Source: a virus
Length of the DNA stretch: 25,723 bases
Strand: one strand, 5' to 3'
IMG/VR virus record: IMGVR_UViG_3300028392_000267
Location: 1-25,723 of that record
The position numbers and the translations under genes were made by a program. Below the pieces are notes generated by a model that was given only the letters and a program-made list of their open reading frames with translations, made no database searches and was not told the DNA's origin. How positions within the stretch are numbered: position 1 is the stretch's first letter; every line of letters begins with the position of its first letter. Positions 13,800-22,475 of this stretch are shown in pieces.

Positions 13800-13896
13800 A
13801 ATCGCAGACCACAGTTCTAGGTTGGGGAACCTAGGCTGGCTTCTACTCCCAGTCTTTACGCCGCACGGGGCTGGTGGGTCCGTGTCGGGATATTAG
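13800..13896 (-). other. Structured noncoding gap before the scaffold gene
   Basis: This is the only gap near 100 bases in an otherwise gap-free gene array. It is about 58 percent G+C by my count. It holds a perfect 7-bp inverted repeat with a four-base loop (CTAGGTT 13817-13823, AACCTAG 13828-13834), a CACGG/CCGTG pair around 13864-13884 with a long loop, and a CTGG/CCAG pair near 13836-13852. No open frame or tRNA-like cloverleaf is evident, and no clear promoter hexamers are visible. It may be a terminator, a 5' leader controlling scaffold and capsid, or a small RNA. Confidence 0.6.
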
Positions 13897-15120
13897 TTAG
13901 TACTTGCCTTGTATTGATTTGCCAAGGCTAGAGAACTGACTGCTTAAGCCAGAGTCTCCACCAAACATTGCTCGTTCTTTTGATGCCAAGCGGTTACGTT
14001 TTAACTTAGCCGCTGCATCGTTCTTAATAAACTCATCTTCAGCAGTTGCTTGGTTATAGGCAATGCCTTCTTCACCATAGATGCTGCTTAACTTTTGTCC
14101 AGTAGGTAACACATCAGCAACCTTCATATAATCTATTTGTGCTTGACCATATGTTTCACCCATTTTGGCAAATTCTTCTGCACGATTTTTGTTAATACCA
14201 AGTCCTTGCGAAGCAGCAACAGAACCAATCTCAGATGCTGTTACCTTTGTTTTAAGCAATGGCAGAGTTTCATCTGGTGCAAGGAAGTAACTAATAAGGT
14301 CTGACTTGCTAACCTCTGGGTAGTACTCCATAAAGTTCTTTTGAATTGCTGGGTCCATATTAAGCACACGGGTAGAAGCCAAATCAATACGGTCTTTGAA
14401 CTCCAAGGGCGATAAATCGCTACCAATATATGTAGCAAACTTTGCTTCATTAGCAGCACGGTCTGTGCTAAGCATATTGTTTAATCCATATGCTCTAAGA
14501 GTTTCAGCATATGAGTTTTCATTTGCAATGTACTGACCTTCAGTTAAAGCATTTAAACCTTTATCAATGCGAGCCTGATTGCCAGCAAAACGAAGTGTGT
14601 AGTCTGCATTCCAAGCCTTACCAGTTGCAGGGTTGGTAGTCTTGTCAAACTTAATTTTGTTTAATGCTTCATTGGGTGTCATGCCTGATTTTGCAAGACT
14701 AATAAAAGAATCGGCTAATGTGCCTAATCCCCATTGACGCAACTGTTCAGACAAGATAGCAAATGCATCTGTGTAATCAGGTCCAGATGACACTGGATTA
14801 GTAACTTGTGGAACAAATACAGGACCTGTAAAGTTAGTACTACCTGGCTTTGCTGTTTGTGTTGGGTACTGAACTTCTGGTGTAAATCCAGGTACAGGAG
14901 TACCATAAGGAATTGGACCATAGTCAGGTGTCTGTGGGACAACAGGTACTGGACCTACAAATCCTGCATCTCCTGGAAGGGTAGCAGGTTCTGGCATTTT
15001 AACTGTTGGCTTAAAGTTTGGTACTACACCAGATGTGGGTGCAGCCGCAGCAGCGGCTTTCTTTTTATTTGCAGCAGCAACCTGAGCGGCTGTTACTGAG
15101 TAGTCTTCTGGACCAGCCAT
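13897..15120 (-). CDS. Putative internal virion protein, third gene of the giant cassette
   Basis: A 407-aa protein. I chose ATG 15120, which overlaps the upstream stop (TAATG); an ATG at 15135 lies inside the upstream gene. Residues 1-125 are Pro/Ala/Thr/Val-rich and look extended (TAAQVAAANKKKAAAAAAPT, then several TP/VP stretches ending SSGPDYTDAF). The rest is helical: LSEQLRQWGLGTLADSFISL, RFAGNQARIDKGLNALTEGQ, YAETLRAYGLNNMLSTDRAA, ATYIGSDLSPLEFKDRIDLA, and a Lys/Arg-rich end. The repeated LRxYGL/WGL pattern and N-rich turns resemble helical proteins I recall between portal and capsid in environmental actinophages. A linear structural or ejected role is inferred; there is no catalytic motif. 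Confidence 0.62.
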   Translation of the reverse strand: MAGPEDYSVTAAQVAAANKKKAAAAAAPTSGVVPNFKPTVKMPEPATLPGDAGFVGPVPVVPQTPDYGPIPYGTPVPGFTPEVQYPTQTAKPGSTNFTGPVFVPQVTNPVSSGPDYTDAFAILSEQLRQWGLGTLADSFISLAKSGMTPNEALNKIKFDKTTNPATGKAWNADYTLRFAGNQARIDKGLNALTEGQYIANENSYAETLRAYGLNNMLSTDRAANEAKFATYIGSDLSPLEFKDRIDLASTRVLNMDPAIQKNFMEYYPEVSKSDLISYFLAPDETLPLLKTKVTASEIGSVAASQGLGINKNRAEEFAKMGETYGQAQIDYMKVADVLPTGQKLSSIYGEEGIAYNQATAEDEFIKNDAAAKLKRNRLASKERAMFGGDSGLSSQFSSLGKSIQGKY

Positions 15121-16655
15121 TAACCAAGCCCCCATGTCTGCGCTATATTACTAATAAAGTCTGCAACTGTTTGATGTGCTTCTGGACTTTTACCAAAGTC
15201 AGGGTGAGACTGCAATGCACGGTTAAAATCTGTAATAGATTTACCACTAGCAATTGCATCTGAAATATCTTTATCTTTAAGTGAATCAGTTACAACAACA
15301 CCAAGTTTATTTTGTTTGGTATACTTGTACTGGTCAGCAATATCTTTGTATGTTCCACCTGCTTGGAAGTGGTCTTTAAGTTGTGGGTGCAAGGTAATAG
15401 CGGTTTGACGAATACGCTCTTCTTGCTTTTTAAGATAATCTTGCTGTCCTAAGCCACTGGCTACATACTTAAGTGCATCAGCAGATGACATCTCTACGCC
15501 ATATGAAGCAGCATACTGCTGCAAGGTAGCAATATCTGTAGCCGCACGGCTACCAGAAGTAAGCAACTTCTCTACATCTGTACCAGCCAAAGACTTCTTT
15601 GCTACGTTGGCAGCAAGAAGTACATGGTCATTTGTACCAAGTTCACTACCAGTAGTAGTACCACTAGATACTGTACGTATAGCCTTTTGCTCTAATGCAT
15701 GCAACTGTGTGTAGTAGGCTTCTTCGTCTTGTGGTGTAGATGGACGACCAATAAGGTCGGTCAAATAGTTGTCAAGTTCTTTCTTAGCATCACCACGTGT
15801 GGTAATTGTTTTGTACTGTGTAGGTGTACCTGCTCCACCGAGTGAAGAGGTAGATGCTAGGTATTGGTTTGTATCAACAGACTTAGTTCCTGGTGAGTAA
15901 AGAGCATCAGATACAAGTTTGGTTGTGTACTTTGTAAGTAATGTGTCAAGACCACCAACCCAAGTACCATCTGCTATTTGACTTGATTTAATGTAATGTT
16001 TATTAACAAGTGTATTTTGAAGTGATGCTAATGCTTGTGGTGTTGAGTAGTTCTTAAGAAAAGCAGCGCGTGCCTCAGACATGCTCTTATATTCAACTGG
16101 CTGTACATTGCCTTTGCCATCTGAAGTAGATACAAATACAGGAGCAACATTACCGTGGGTAACACGACCTGTTGCATCTATTGCATATTCAGACCAGTTA
16201 ATTCCTGGTGCTGCTTTATCTACAACCTTGCCTGAGGCGTCCACCGTTTTAGCACCAAGGTCTTTATTACCAGTAAGAGTAGCCACATCAGCACCAGGTG
16301 CTGCATTAAAAATCTTTACTACACTATCATTAGTTTTTGTATAGGTATCTGAAAGAGATTTATATTGAGCAACTGTTCTATCAAACTCAGCCTGCTCTGT
16401 GCTTGTTGGTACATCACCGCGTGATACGCGTGTAGCATATGCACGTAGCGTACCCTCAAGTGTAAGCATTTCGCTTTCAAGAGACTTAGCATAGTTTATC
16501 TGTGGCTCAGCCTGAAGGCGAGCCTTGTTAATAGTATCTTTGTTTTTCTTAGCAAGAGCAGCAGCCTTTGCTGCAGCATCAGCGTCAGCAATTGCTTTTG
16601 CACGTGCTGCTTTAGCATCGGCAATTAAGGTATCAACATTAAACTTATCAGCCAT
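15120..16655 (-). CDS. Putative internal virion protein, second gene of the giant cassette
   Basis: A 511-aa protein, coupled at both ends by TAATG. The N-terminal 90 residues are a highly Ala/Lys/Asp-rich coiled coil (IADAKAARAKAIADADAAAK), typical of rod-like virion proteins. The middle (about 130-330) is mixed. The C-terminal third has the motif LQQYAASYGVEMSSADALKY, followed by an RIRQTAITLHPQLKDHFQAG segment and GTYKDIADQYKYTKQNKLGV. I recall an A..YG.....A / hP.l...hq.G.t..dia..Y pattern in uncharacterised actinophage structural proteins. There is no peptidoglycan-hydrolase motif. It ends FISNIAQTWGLG, close to a WGLG in the next protein. I suggest a helical internal or ejection protein. 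Confidence 0.62.
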   Translation of the reverse strand: MADKFNVDTLIADAKAARAKAIADADAAAKAAALAKKNKDTINKARLQAEPQINYAKSLESEMLTLEGTLRAYATRVSRGDVPTSTEQAEFDRTVAQYKSLSDTYTKTNDSVVKIFNAAPGADVATLTGNKDLGAKTVDASGKVVDKAAPGINWSEYAIDATGRVTHGNVAPVFVSTSDGKGNVQPVEYKSMSEARAAFLKNYSTPQALASLQNTLVNKHYIKSSQIADGTWVGGLDTLLTKYTTKLVSDALYSPGTKSVDTNQYLASTSSLGGAGTPTQYKTITTRGDAKKELDNYLTDLIGRPSTPQDEEAYYTQLHALEQKAIRTVSSGTTTGSELGTNDHVLLAANVAKKSLAGTDVEKLLTSGSRAATDIATLQQYAASYGVEMSSADALKYVASGLGQQDYLKKQEERIRQTAITLHPQLKDHFQAGGTYKDIADQYKYTKQNKLGVVVTDSLKDKDISDAIASGKSITDFNRALQSHPDFGKSPEAHQTVADFISNIAQTWGLG

Positions 16656-19600
16656 TATTTAATCGCCTTAAATGTATAGTAGGAATCACGTGAATAAAAT
16701 GAAAGCATTGACTTAAAGATGGCACGATTTGCCTCAGTAACATATAAGTCACCAAGTGATAAGTCTTTCAATGCTGCCTCAATCTGTTGTCTACGCTCTG
16801 CTTTAATACTTACGCCACCATCACTAAGGTTCTTTAGTGCTGGGTCTGTTGACATTGATACAAAGTCGCGTATCAATTTAACTGCAATAGCCATACGCTT
16901 GCGTGTTTCTGGTGCAACTGGTGTACTAGGGTCATTGATAATTTGCTCAACACTGTTAAGCATTATGCCTTCTTTGCCAATGTTATTACCCTGCCCAATA
17001 AGGGCTGGTTTTAACAATGGGTTGGCAGCCACAAGAGATGCTCTAGCAGAAGTAGCCTCATTGATAATGTTGGCTCTAGCCATCTGGTCAGATACTGTAT
17101 TGAGTTGTTCTTTTTCAATACGTGCAATGTCATAGTATGATTGCTTATCCTGTGCAACCATTAAGTCGTTATAGTAACTTTCAAGGCTCTTACTCTTAAC
17201 TAGTCCTGCTGCTTGAATAAAGTTATATGTAGCAGCATTAAACTTACCTGCCTGCGGCGCAAAGATATAGGCTGCTTCACCATAGGTATTGATAAGTTTT
17301 TCATTACCTAATGCCCAACCCTTAAGTGCATCTGTGTTCTTAATAAGAACTCTAGTCTGTTTATCCTCACGGGATACAGTGTAGATAAGTTTACCTGGGT
17401 GCTTGCCTGTATAAGTTGCTAGTGCTAACTCATATGGGTCTTGAATATCCCCATTGTTTTTAGCGGTAATACCATTAAGAATGTCAAAGAACTCACTACG
17501 CATACTAGTAATACCAGTATCTTTAACGTAGTTAGGTACACCCTTAGACTCCATAGTAGTAGGAGTTACAGGGGATATAAGCCCTAGAAAATTGCGGAGT
17601 GCAATAACATTGTGCGCAGTAATGCGAATGTTCTTGAGATAGTCAGACTTCTCTTGGTCAGTAGCATTAGGGTTAAGGTGTATACCCTGTGATGCGTTAT
17701 AAGCAATAGCCTGTTGTGCAGCAGTAGCCTCTTGACGAGACTTTTCTGTTGGGTCAATAATTGCCCACAAACGTTGTAGTGATGCAGGCACTGTAGCCTT
17801 AACAACGTCTACGTTATCGCCAACGTTTCCTAGTGCAAAGGTATCAATACCTTCTGCTAGTTGTTTAGAAGGACCACCTATATACTTGCCAATGAATGGT
17901 ATATTGCCAGGAACTGTACCTAGAATATCCTTAAATGCTACTACGCTAAGCCCAGCAATAGGACCAGAAAGTGTAGGAAGTCCAGCATCCTGCTGGAATG
18001 ATGGGTTCATCATACGCAACTTAAGAGTAAAATCATTAAATAACGGTTGACCGTATCCACCCTTACCAGTAATGGTACGCATTGCACTATCAGTTGCACG
18101 GAATAAAACATTATCCATAGGCATAACCAAATATGGTTCACCGTTCTGGTCTTTATGGAACATACCGCTAGCATCTAGCCCTACGTGGGCTAGTCGAATA
18201 CGGTATAGCGCACGTGGTGTTACTTCTTTCATGCGATAAATACGACGGTAAAAATCTTCTGTTGCACGGTAGTAACGACCTACAGTACGTCCGCTAAATG
18301 CAAAGTTAGAGCGAATAGATGGGTTATCTGCAAACTTAAGTACTGTATCTGCAGCCTCACGGGTAGCCAATTCAGTAAATCGTTTCTCAGCAACTGCCTT
18401 ACACTCTGCCATAACCTTCTCATTGCTAAAGCGAGCAGTTGGAAGTTCCCATTTACCAGCACGTTCCATATATAAGTTGTTTGCAAACTCACGTTCAAAG
18501 CCTGCATATTCTTTACGCAACTTAACATAGGTAATCATGACTGCTGGTTGACGGAAGATACCAGTAACCTGGCGGTCCATCATGTTCATTGCGTCTTGAC
18601 CAAAGCGTGCAATTACATTCTCAGCATCAAAGTCACCAAATGCAATTTCAGTATTAATCTTACCAGCAATACGGTAACCAGAGGATGCATCAGTAAATAC
18701 GTCTAATGGAATCATAGCAATAGCCTGATTGTAAGTAGGATAGAAGTTCTGGTAATCAGATGACCTACGTAGTTTGCTCATATTAGACTCAACAAGATTA
18801 AACAATGTTTCATTGAACTTGTTAGAATCGCCGTGGAATGTTTCATACATGTCAACTAATTGACGAGCAATTTGCTGTTCAGCAATGTCAGCCCTAATAG
18901 CGCCTTGCTGTACCTTGCGAGCATTAAATGATGATTGTTCTAAAAATCTATTAACGGTAATTGGGTTGTCAATTACCCACATACCAGTAGCAGAGTTCTT
19001 TTTAAACCCAATTTTTTCCATACCATAGTTAATAGCACCACGCATAGTAGAAGTTGTGCCGTCTAGCATCTTCTCACCTGGGCGTAGCCCACCATACTTA
19101 AAAAATATTTCTGCTGGGTTAAGGATAGTTTCTCCATCAACTTTAAACTTATTACCAACAAACTGTTTGTATAGTTTTTCGTATTGAGCAAGAGCAATTT
19201 CTTGATTAGTAAGACTATCTGTACTAATAATACGTTTACCGTTACGCATCTTGACACCAATAGACTCAAGTGCACGGTCAAGCATAGATGGGTCAATCAT
19301 TGAGGCAGCAACTTCTTCGCCCCACTTACCTGATATGGCAGAGTGAGCAACAAGAGAAGCAGCCATTGAGTTCAATGCATCTGGGCTGTGCTTCCAAGCC
19401 TGCATAAGTAAGACTGCATCTTTTTCATTGACGTATCCACCGTAAAGTTTTTGAATATGGTCAGCAACTGCTTCACGTTTTTGCAAACTAGATAGCAAAC
19501 CAACGTCTGTTCCTAGTTCTTTTGCTTTATCTTGCAATAATTCTTCACGCTTGACTAAACTAAGTGCATCTTCAGGTGAAATAACAATACGTTTACCACC

Positions 19601-21811
19601 AAAGGAAACTTCTGTGCGTTCTTTATTACCAATCTGGAATAACTTTTGAACAACTTGTTTAACTGGACCAGTAGATTCTATAGAACCTGTAAAGGCTCTA
19701 GACATATTGCCAAATTTATTACCTTGACGTGTAACAAATGCCATTACGTCTCTTGCTGGAGCAGTAAGAACGTACATTGTTGCTTCATCAATTGAAGAAC
19801 GAATACCTAAACGTGGTAGAAGCGTAAGCATAGACCAAGCATTAACTACTTGTTTAGCAAATGCTCCCTGTGTAGCACCGCCAACCATGCCAATAGCATT
19901 CTTCTTAGACTTAATATCCCATACCATCTCGCCAATGCGAGTATATGGCAATGAACCTACAGCACGTGTAGCCTGATAAGAGTGAATTGGACCTTCTGAG
20001 TCCGCAATAATACCTGTTTCAGTATCTTTAATTAAACCTGCTGGCATATCTTTAGCATGTTCTGGGTTTACAGCAAGTTCAACTTTAGTTGCAAAGCCTG
20101 CTTTATCGCCATACTTTTCTTCAAGAATAACTCTAATTAAATCTTCACCACGTTCAGAACCACCAAGACCCATTGAGTACATAGTTGCAGCATCAAGGTT
20201 ACGAAGAATAAGAAACTGCTCATCAGCAGTTGCATCTACAAACTTATAAGTAAGGGCTTCAGCCATATCACGTGGAAGCAACTGGCGAGCGCGTGCAGTA
20301 AAGTTACCAGCAGTCTTAATGGCATCTTCACCAGTGCGTACTTCAAGACCAGCAGGAGAACGTGAAGCCATCTGCCCAATAAACTTAGGGTTAAACTTTC
20401 CGTCTTTCCACATTTTAATCTGAGCATTAGCATCTGTGATAGCAGGGCTTAAGCCGTTCTTAAGTGTTTGAACCATGTCTTCAGACTTAAGCAAGTCTTC
20501 ATAGATAGGAGCAATAGCAGCGGCGCGTTCAGCGCCTGTAGATTCTACTGCGTTAAATGTGCGGTCAAGAAAACGAACAAAACCATCACTCATTAAACGG
20601 CTAGTACGTGCAATGGCTACGCCATTACGCATGTAAGAGATACCATCAACACGACCTGATAAAAGCAAATGAAGATTTGTCCCCTGCTCAAAATACTTTT
20701 TAGCAGACTCTGCATCAACTACACCATCAGGCAGGTGCACTGACTTGGCAGTAAGAGATTTAATAGCCTCTGGGTTATTGTACCCAGGAAAATCTCTAGC
20801 AATCTTTGACATAACTGAAGACTTCTCTTCAGCCTGTGAGTATTCTTTAAGAACAGGACCAAGTTGTTTTTCCCATAGGTTATACAACTTTGGGTCTTTG
20901 AATGCATCACCAATAGCAACGCGCATATCTGCGCCATTGTTCATTGCTTGTTTAATACTGTTAGCAAGGCGCTCGCCCTTAGAGGCTCCGCCAGACAATC
21001 CACCAGTCATCCATGTAAGTGGGTCAATTGCTAACTGGTAAGCAAAGTCAACTGCACCTGACATAAACTTAGTAAAGCCGTTTACGTGGTCACCCAGCGG
21101 TCCACCATTTGCAGTGCGTCCACGGTCAAGTATACGAACCAAGTCACGACCTGGAGAAATCTGTGCCATCTTTACGTTTTGAAGAATAGAGTTAAACTCT
21201 TCTGGCTTGTCAAGTGCTCTTGTAAGAGACTTAAGCATACCTTCATCTACTTTACCGTAACCCTGAATAATCTCACCAGGAGTTTTACCTTCAAGTAAAC
21301 CTTGTGCTACAACTACGTCATACTTACCATATGCATCAGTGGCTTCTTTAAGAGCCTTGTTGTCATACAGGTTCTTGCCGTCCCAAGCATCAGTCCATGT
21401 ATGTGTAGAAAATAAGTTTGCACCCTGTTGCACTTCACGAAACACTTTGTAAGGTTCGTTAATAATTTTATTGTATGCACCAGCAACCTTAAAGAGTCCA
21501 ATAAGCGGACTAGCAATTGCTGTGCCAACAGTTTTAAGTACACCAGTTACTGCATCTGTAGCAGTCTTAGGTGGCTGAAGGTAGTCAGCATTCTTAAACA
21601 TAAACTTAAGTTGTCCCTGTATATTAGGGTCAAGTGAGTCGTAACGTTGACGTGCTTTTTCAGGGTCTAACTTAGTTAACTGGCGATGCTGGTCAATTGT
21701 GTATGACATCTGTTCAACCTGTGTAGATTCAGCAGATGACAAACCAGCACCTTTGACAGCAGAATAAAGGTTAGGAGAAACTTTAGCAACAATAGGATTC
21801 AAATATGGCAT
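16655..21811 (-). CDS. Giant 1718-aa virion-associated protein
   Basis: One uninterrupted frame of 5.2 kb, the largest gene here, starting at ATG 21811 by TAATG overlap. Most of it is charged and helical. Hydrophobic helices occur near residues 83-115 (LKTVGTAIASPLIGLFKVAG), 250-275 (AVDFAYQLAIDPLTWMTGG), 650-700 (a VVNAWSMLTLLPRLGIRSSI segment) and 1275-1310 (LPTLSGPIAGLSVVAFKDIL). No protease, glycosidase or kinase motif was found. Giant proteins between portal and scaffold occur in uncultured actinophages as I recall, without a proven role. Size and membrane-interacting stretches suggest an internal core protein ejected with DNA (like T7 gp15/gp16) or a minor capsid protein. Tape measure is less likely, given its location and the lack of repeats. 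It makes a three-gene cassette with the next two genes. Confidence 0.7.
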   Translation of the reverse strand: MPYLNPIVAKVSPNLYSAVKGAGLSSAESTQVEQMSYTIDQHRQLTKLDPEKARQRYDSLDPNIQGQLKFMFKNADYLQPPKTATDAVTGVLKTVGTAIASPLIGLFKVAGAYNKIINEPYKVFREVQQGANLFSTHTWTDAWDGKNLYDNKALKEATDAYGKYDVVVAQGLLEGKTPGEIIQGYGKVDEGMLKSLTRALDKPEEFNSILQNVKMAQISPGRDLVRILDRGRTANGGPLGDHVNGFTKFMSGAVDFAYQLAIDPLTWMTGGLSGGASKGERLANSIKQAMNNGADMRVAIGDAFKDPKLYNLWEKQLGPVLKEYSQAEEKSSVMSKIARDFPGYNNPEAIKSLTAKSVHLPDGVVDAESAKKYFEQGTNLHLLLSGRVDGISYMRNGVAIARTSRLMSDGFVRFLDRTFNAVESTGAERAAAIAPIYEDLLKSEDMVQTLKNGLSPAITDANAQIKMWKDGKFNPKFIGQMASRSPAGLEVRTGEDAIKTAGNFTARARQLLPRDMAEALTYKFVDATADEQFLILRNLDAATMYSMGLGGSERGEDLIRVILEEKYGDKAGFATKVELAVNPEHAKDMPAGLIKDTETGIIADSEGPIHSYQATRAVGSLPYTRIGEMVWDIKSKKNAIGMVGGATQGAFAKQVVNAWSMLTLLPRLGIRSSIDEATMYVLTAPARDVMAFVTRQGNKFGNMSRAFTGSIESTGPVKQVVQKLFQIGNKERTEVSFGGKRIVISPEDALSLVKREELLQDKAKELGTDVGLLSSLQKREAVADHIQKLYGGYVNEKDAVLLMQAWKHSPDALNSMAASLVAHSAISGKWGEEVAASMIDPSMLDRALESIGVKMRNGKRIISTDSLTNQEIALAQYEKLYKQFVGNKFKVDGETILNPAEIFFKYGGLRPGEKMLDGTTSTMRGAINYGMEKIGFKKNSATGMWVIDNPITVNRFLEQSSFNARKVQQGAIRADIAEQQIARQLVDMYETFHGDSNKFNETLFNLVESNMSKLRRSSDYQNFYPTYNQAIAMIPLDVFTDASSGYRIAGKINTEIAFGDFDAENVIARFGQDAMNMMDRQVTGIFRQPAVMITYVKLRKEYAGFEREFANNLYMERAGKWELPTARFSNEKVMAECKAVAEKRFTELATREAADTVLKFADNPSIRSNFAFSGRTVGRYYRATEDFYRRIYRMKEVTPRALYRIRLAHVGLDASGMFHKDQNGEPYLVMPMDNVLFRATDSAMRTITGKGGYGQPLFNDFTLKLRMMNPSFQQDAGLPTLSGPIAGLSVVAFKDILGTVPGNIPFIGKYIGGPSKQLAEGIDTFALGNVGDNVDVVKATVPASLQRLWAIIDPTEKSRQEATAAQQAIAYNASQGIHLNPNATDQEKSDYLKNIRITAHNVIALRNFLGLISPVTPTTMESKGVPNYVKDTGITSMRSEFFDILNGITAKNNGDIQDPYELALATYTGKHPGKLIYTVSREDKQTRVLIKNTDALKGWALGNEKLINTYGEAAYIFAPQAGKFNAATYNFIQAAGLVKSKSLESYYNDLMVAQDKQSYYDIARIEKEQLNTVSDQMARANIINEATSARASLVAANPLLKPALIGQGNNIGKEGIMLNSVEQIINDPSTPVAPETRKRMAIAVKLIRDFVSMSTDPALKNLSDGGVSIKAERRQQIEAALKDLSLGDLYVTEANRAIFKSMLSFYSRDSYYTFKAIK

Positions 21812-22236
21812 TAGTATCCTTGGTCAGTAAGTTGTCTGTAAATTAACTCTGCATCTCCTGATGGGTCAAACTGTGTTAAATGTTTAATAGTGTCAATAAG
21901 TGATGGTCCCATGTTAGGCATACCGCGCATTGCTTCTGTACCAGCACCAGGACCAGAGTTAATACCAGTAGTTACTGGTTCTTCTGGACGTTGTGTTGGT
22001 GCAGACAAAGGCGTAATCTCTGCCATTGGAAATGGATTACCAGCCATTGCAGCACCTGATTGTTGCTGTTGAATTTCTTGGTTCTTACCATATTCAAATC
22101 CTGTGTATGCCTGCTGTGGCTGTGTCATGCCATCAATAGCACCACCATCTGTGCGCTGTGAAAGCGCACCAGGTGCAGATACAGGTGCAGGATTCATAGG
22201 CTGACGATAGCCTCCGCTGTTTTCATTACCAGCCAT
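21811..22236 (-). CDS. Pro/Gly/Gln-rich disordered protein
   Basis: A 141-aa protein with TAATG overlaps at both ends. Residues 1-110 are low complexity, rich in Gly, Pro, Gln, Asn and Met (MAGNENSGGYRQPMNPAPVS, later KNQEIQQQQSGAAMAGNPFP). The last 30 residues form a likely folded helix (SLIDTIKHLTQFDPSGDAEL, then IYRQLTDQGY). The composition suggests a flexible linker or adaptor. A short terminal helix could dock on the portal or the giant protein, between which the gene lies. No similar domain is known to me. Confidence 0.6.
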   Translation of the reverse strand: MAGNENSGGYRQPMNPAPVSAPGALSQRTDGGAIDGMTQPQQAYTGFEYGKNQEIQQQQSGAAMAGNPFPMAEITPLSAPTQRPEEPVTTGINSGPGAGTEAMRGMPNMGPSLIDTIKHLTQFDPSGDAELIYRQLTDQGY

Positions 22237-22466
22237 TACTCGTCCTCCTCGTCCTCAATGTGATTTCTAATATCATTTAATGTTGGCTCTTGTACCCAGT
22301 CAGGGAAAGATTCTTTTGTTGCTACTAGCCATAAAGCATTATCATTACTAAATCCAGCGCGGCGTAATGAGCGATGGTATTCATGTAACCAAATTGCATA
22401 CTCATCTAATTTAGAGTATCCCTCATCAACAACAGTACGCGTTTTACGTTTGCGTGGTGTTGCCAT
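22236..22466 (-). CDS. Small protein, basic start and acidic end
   Basis: A 76-aa protein starting at ATG 22466 behind AAGGAGTA. It begins MATPRKRKTRTVVDEGYSKL, has an aromatic helical core (YAIWLHEYHRSLRRAGFSND, then NALWLVATKESFPDWV) and ends RNHIEDEEDE. The core has the look of a small helical bundle. It lies right after the portal gene. Function unknown; a portal or packaging accessory is possible. Confidence 0.65.
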   Translation of the reverse strand: MATPRKRKTRTVVDEGYSKLDEYAIWLHEYHRSLRRAGFSNDNALWLVATKESFPDWVQEPTLNDIRNHIEDEEDE

Positions 22467-22475
22467 GATTACTCC

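Noticed and set aside
13800-13896. A tRNA or other known RNA gene in the structured gap
   Set aside because: I could not draw a cloverleaf or recognise a known RNA family, so it is reported only as a structured noncoding stretch.
15121-15135. An earlier ATG for the 407-aa gene
   Set aside because: It lies inside the 511-aa gene, while ATG 15120 is coupled to its stop.
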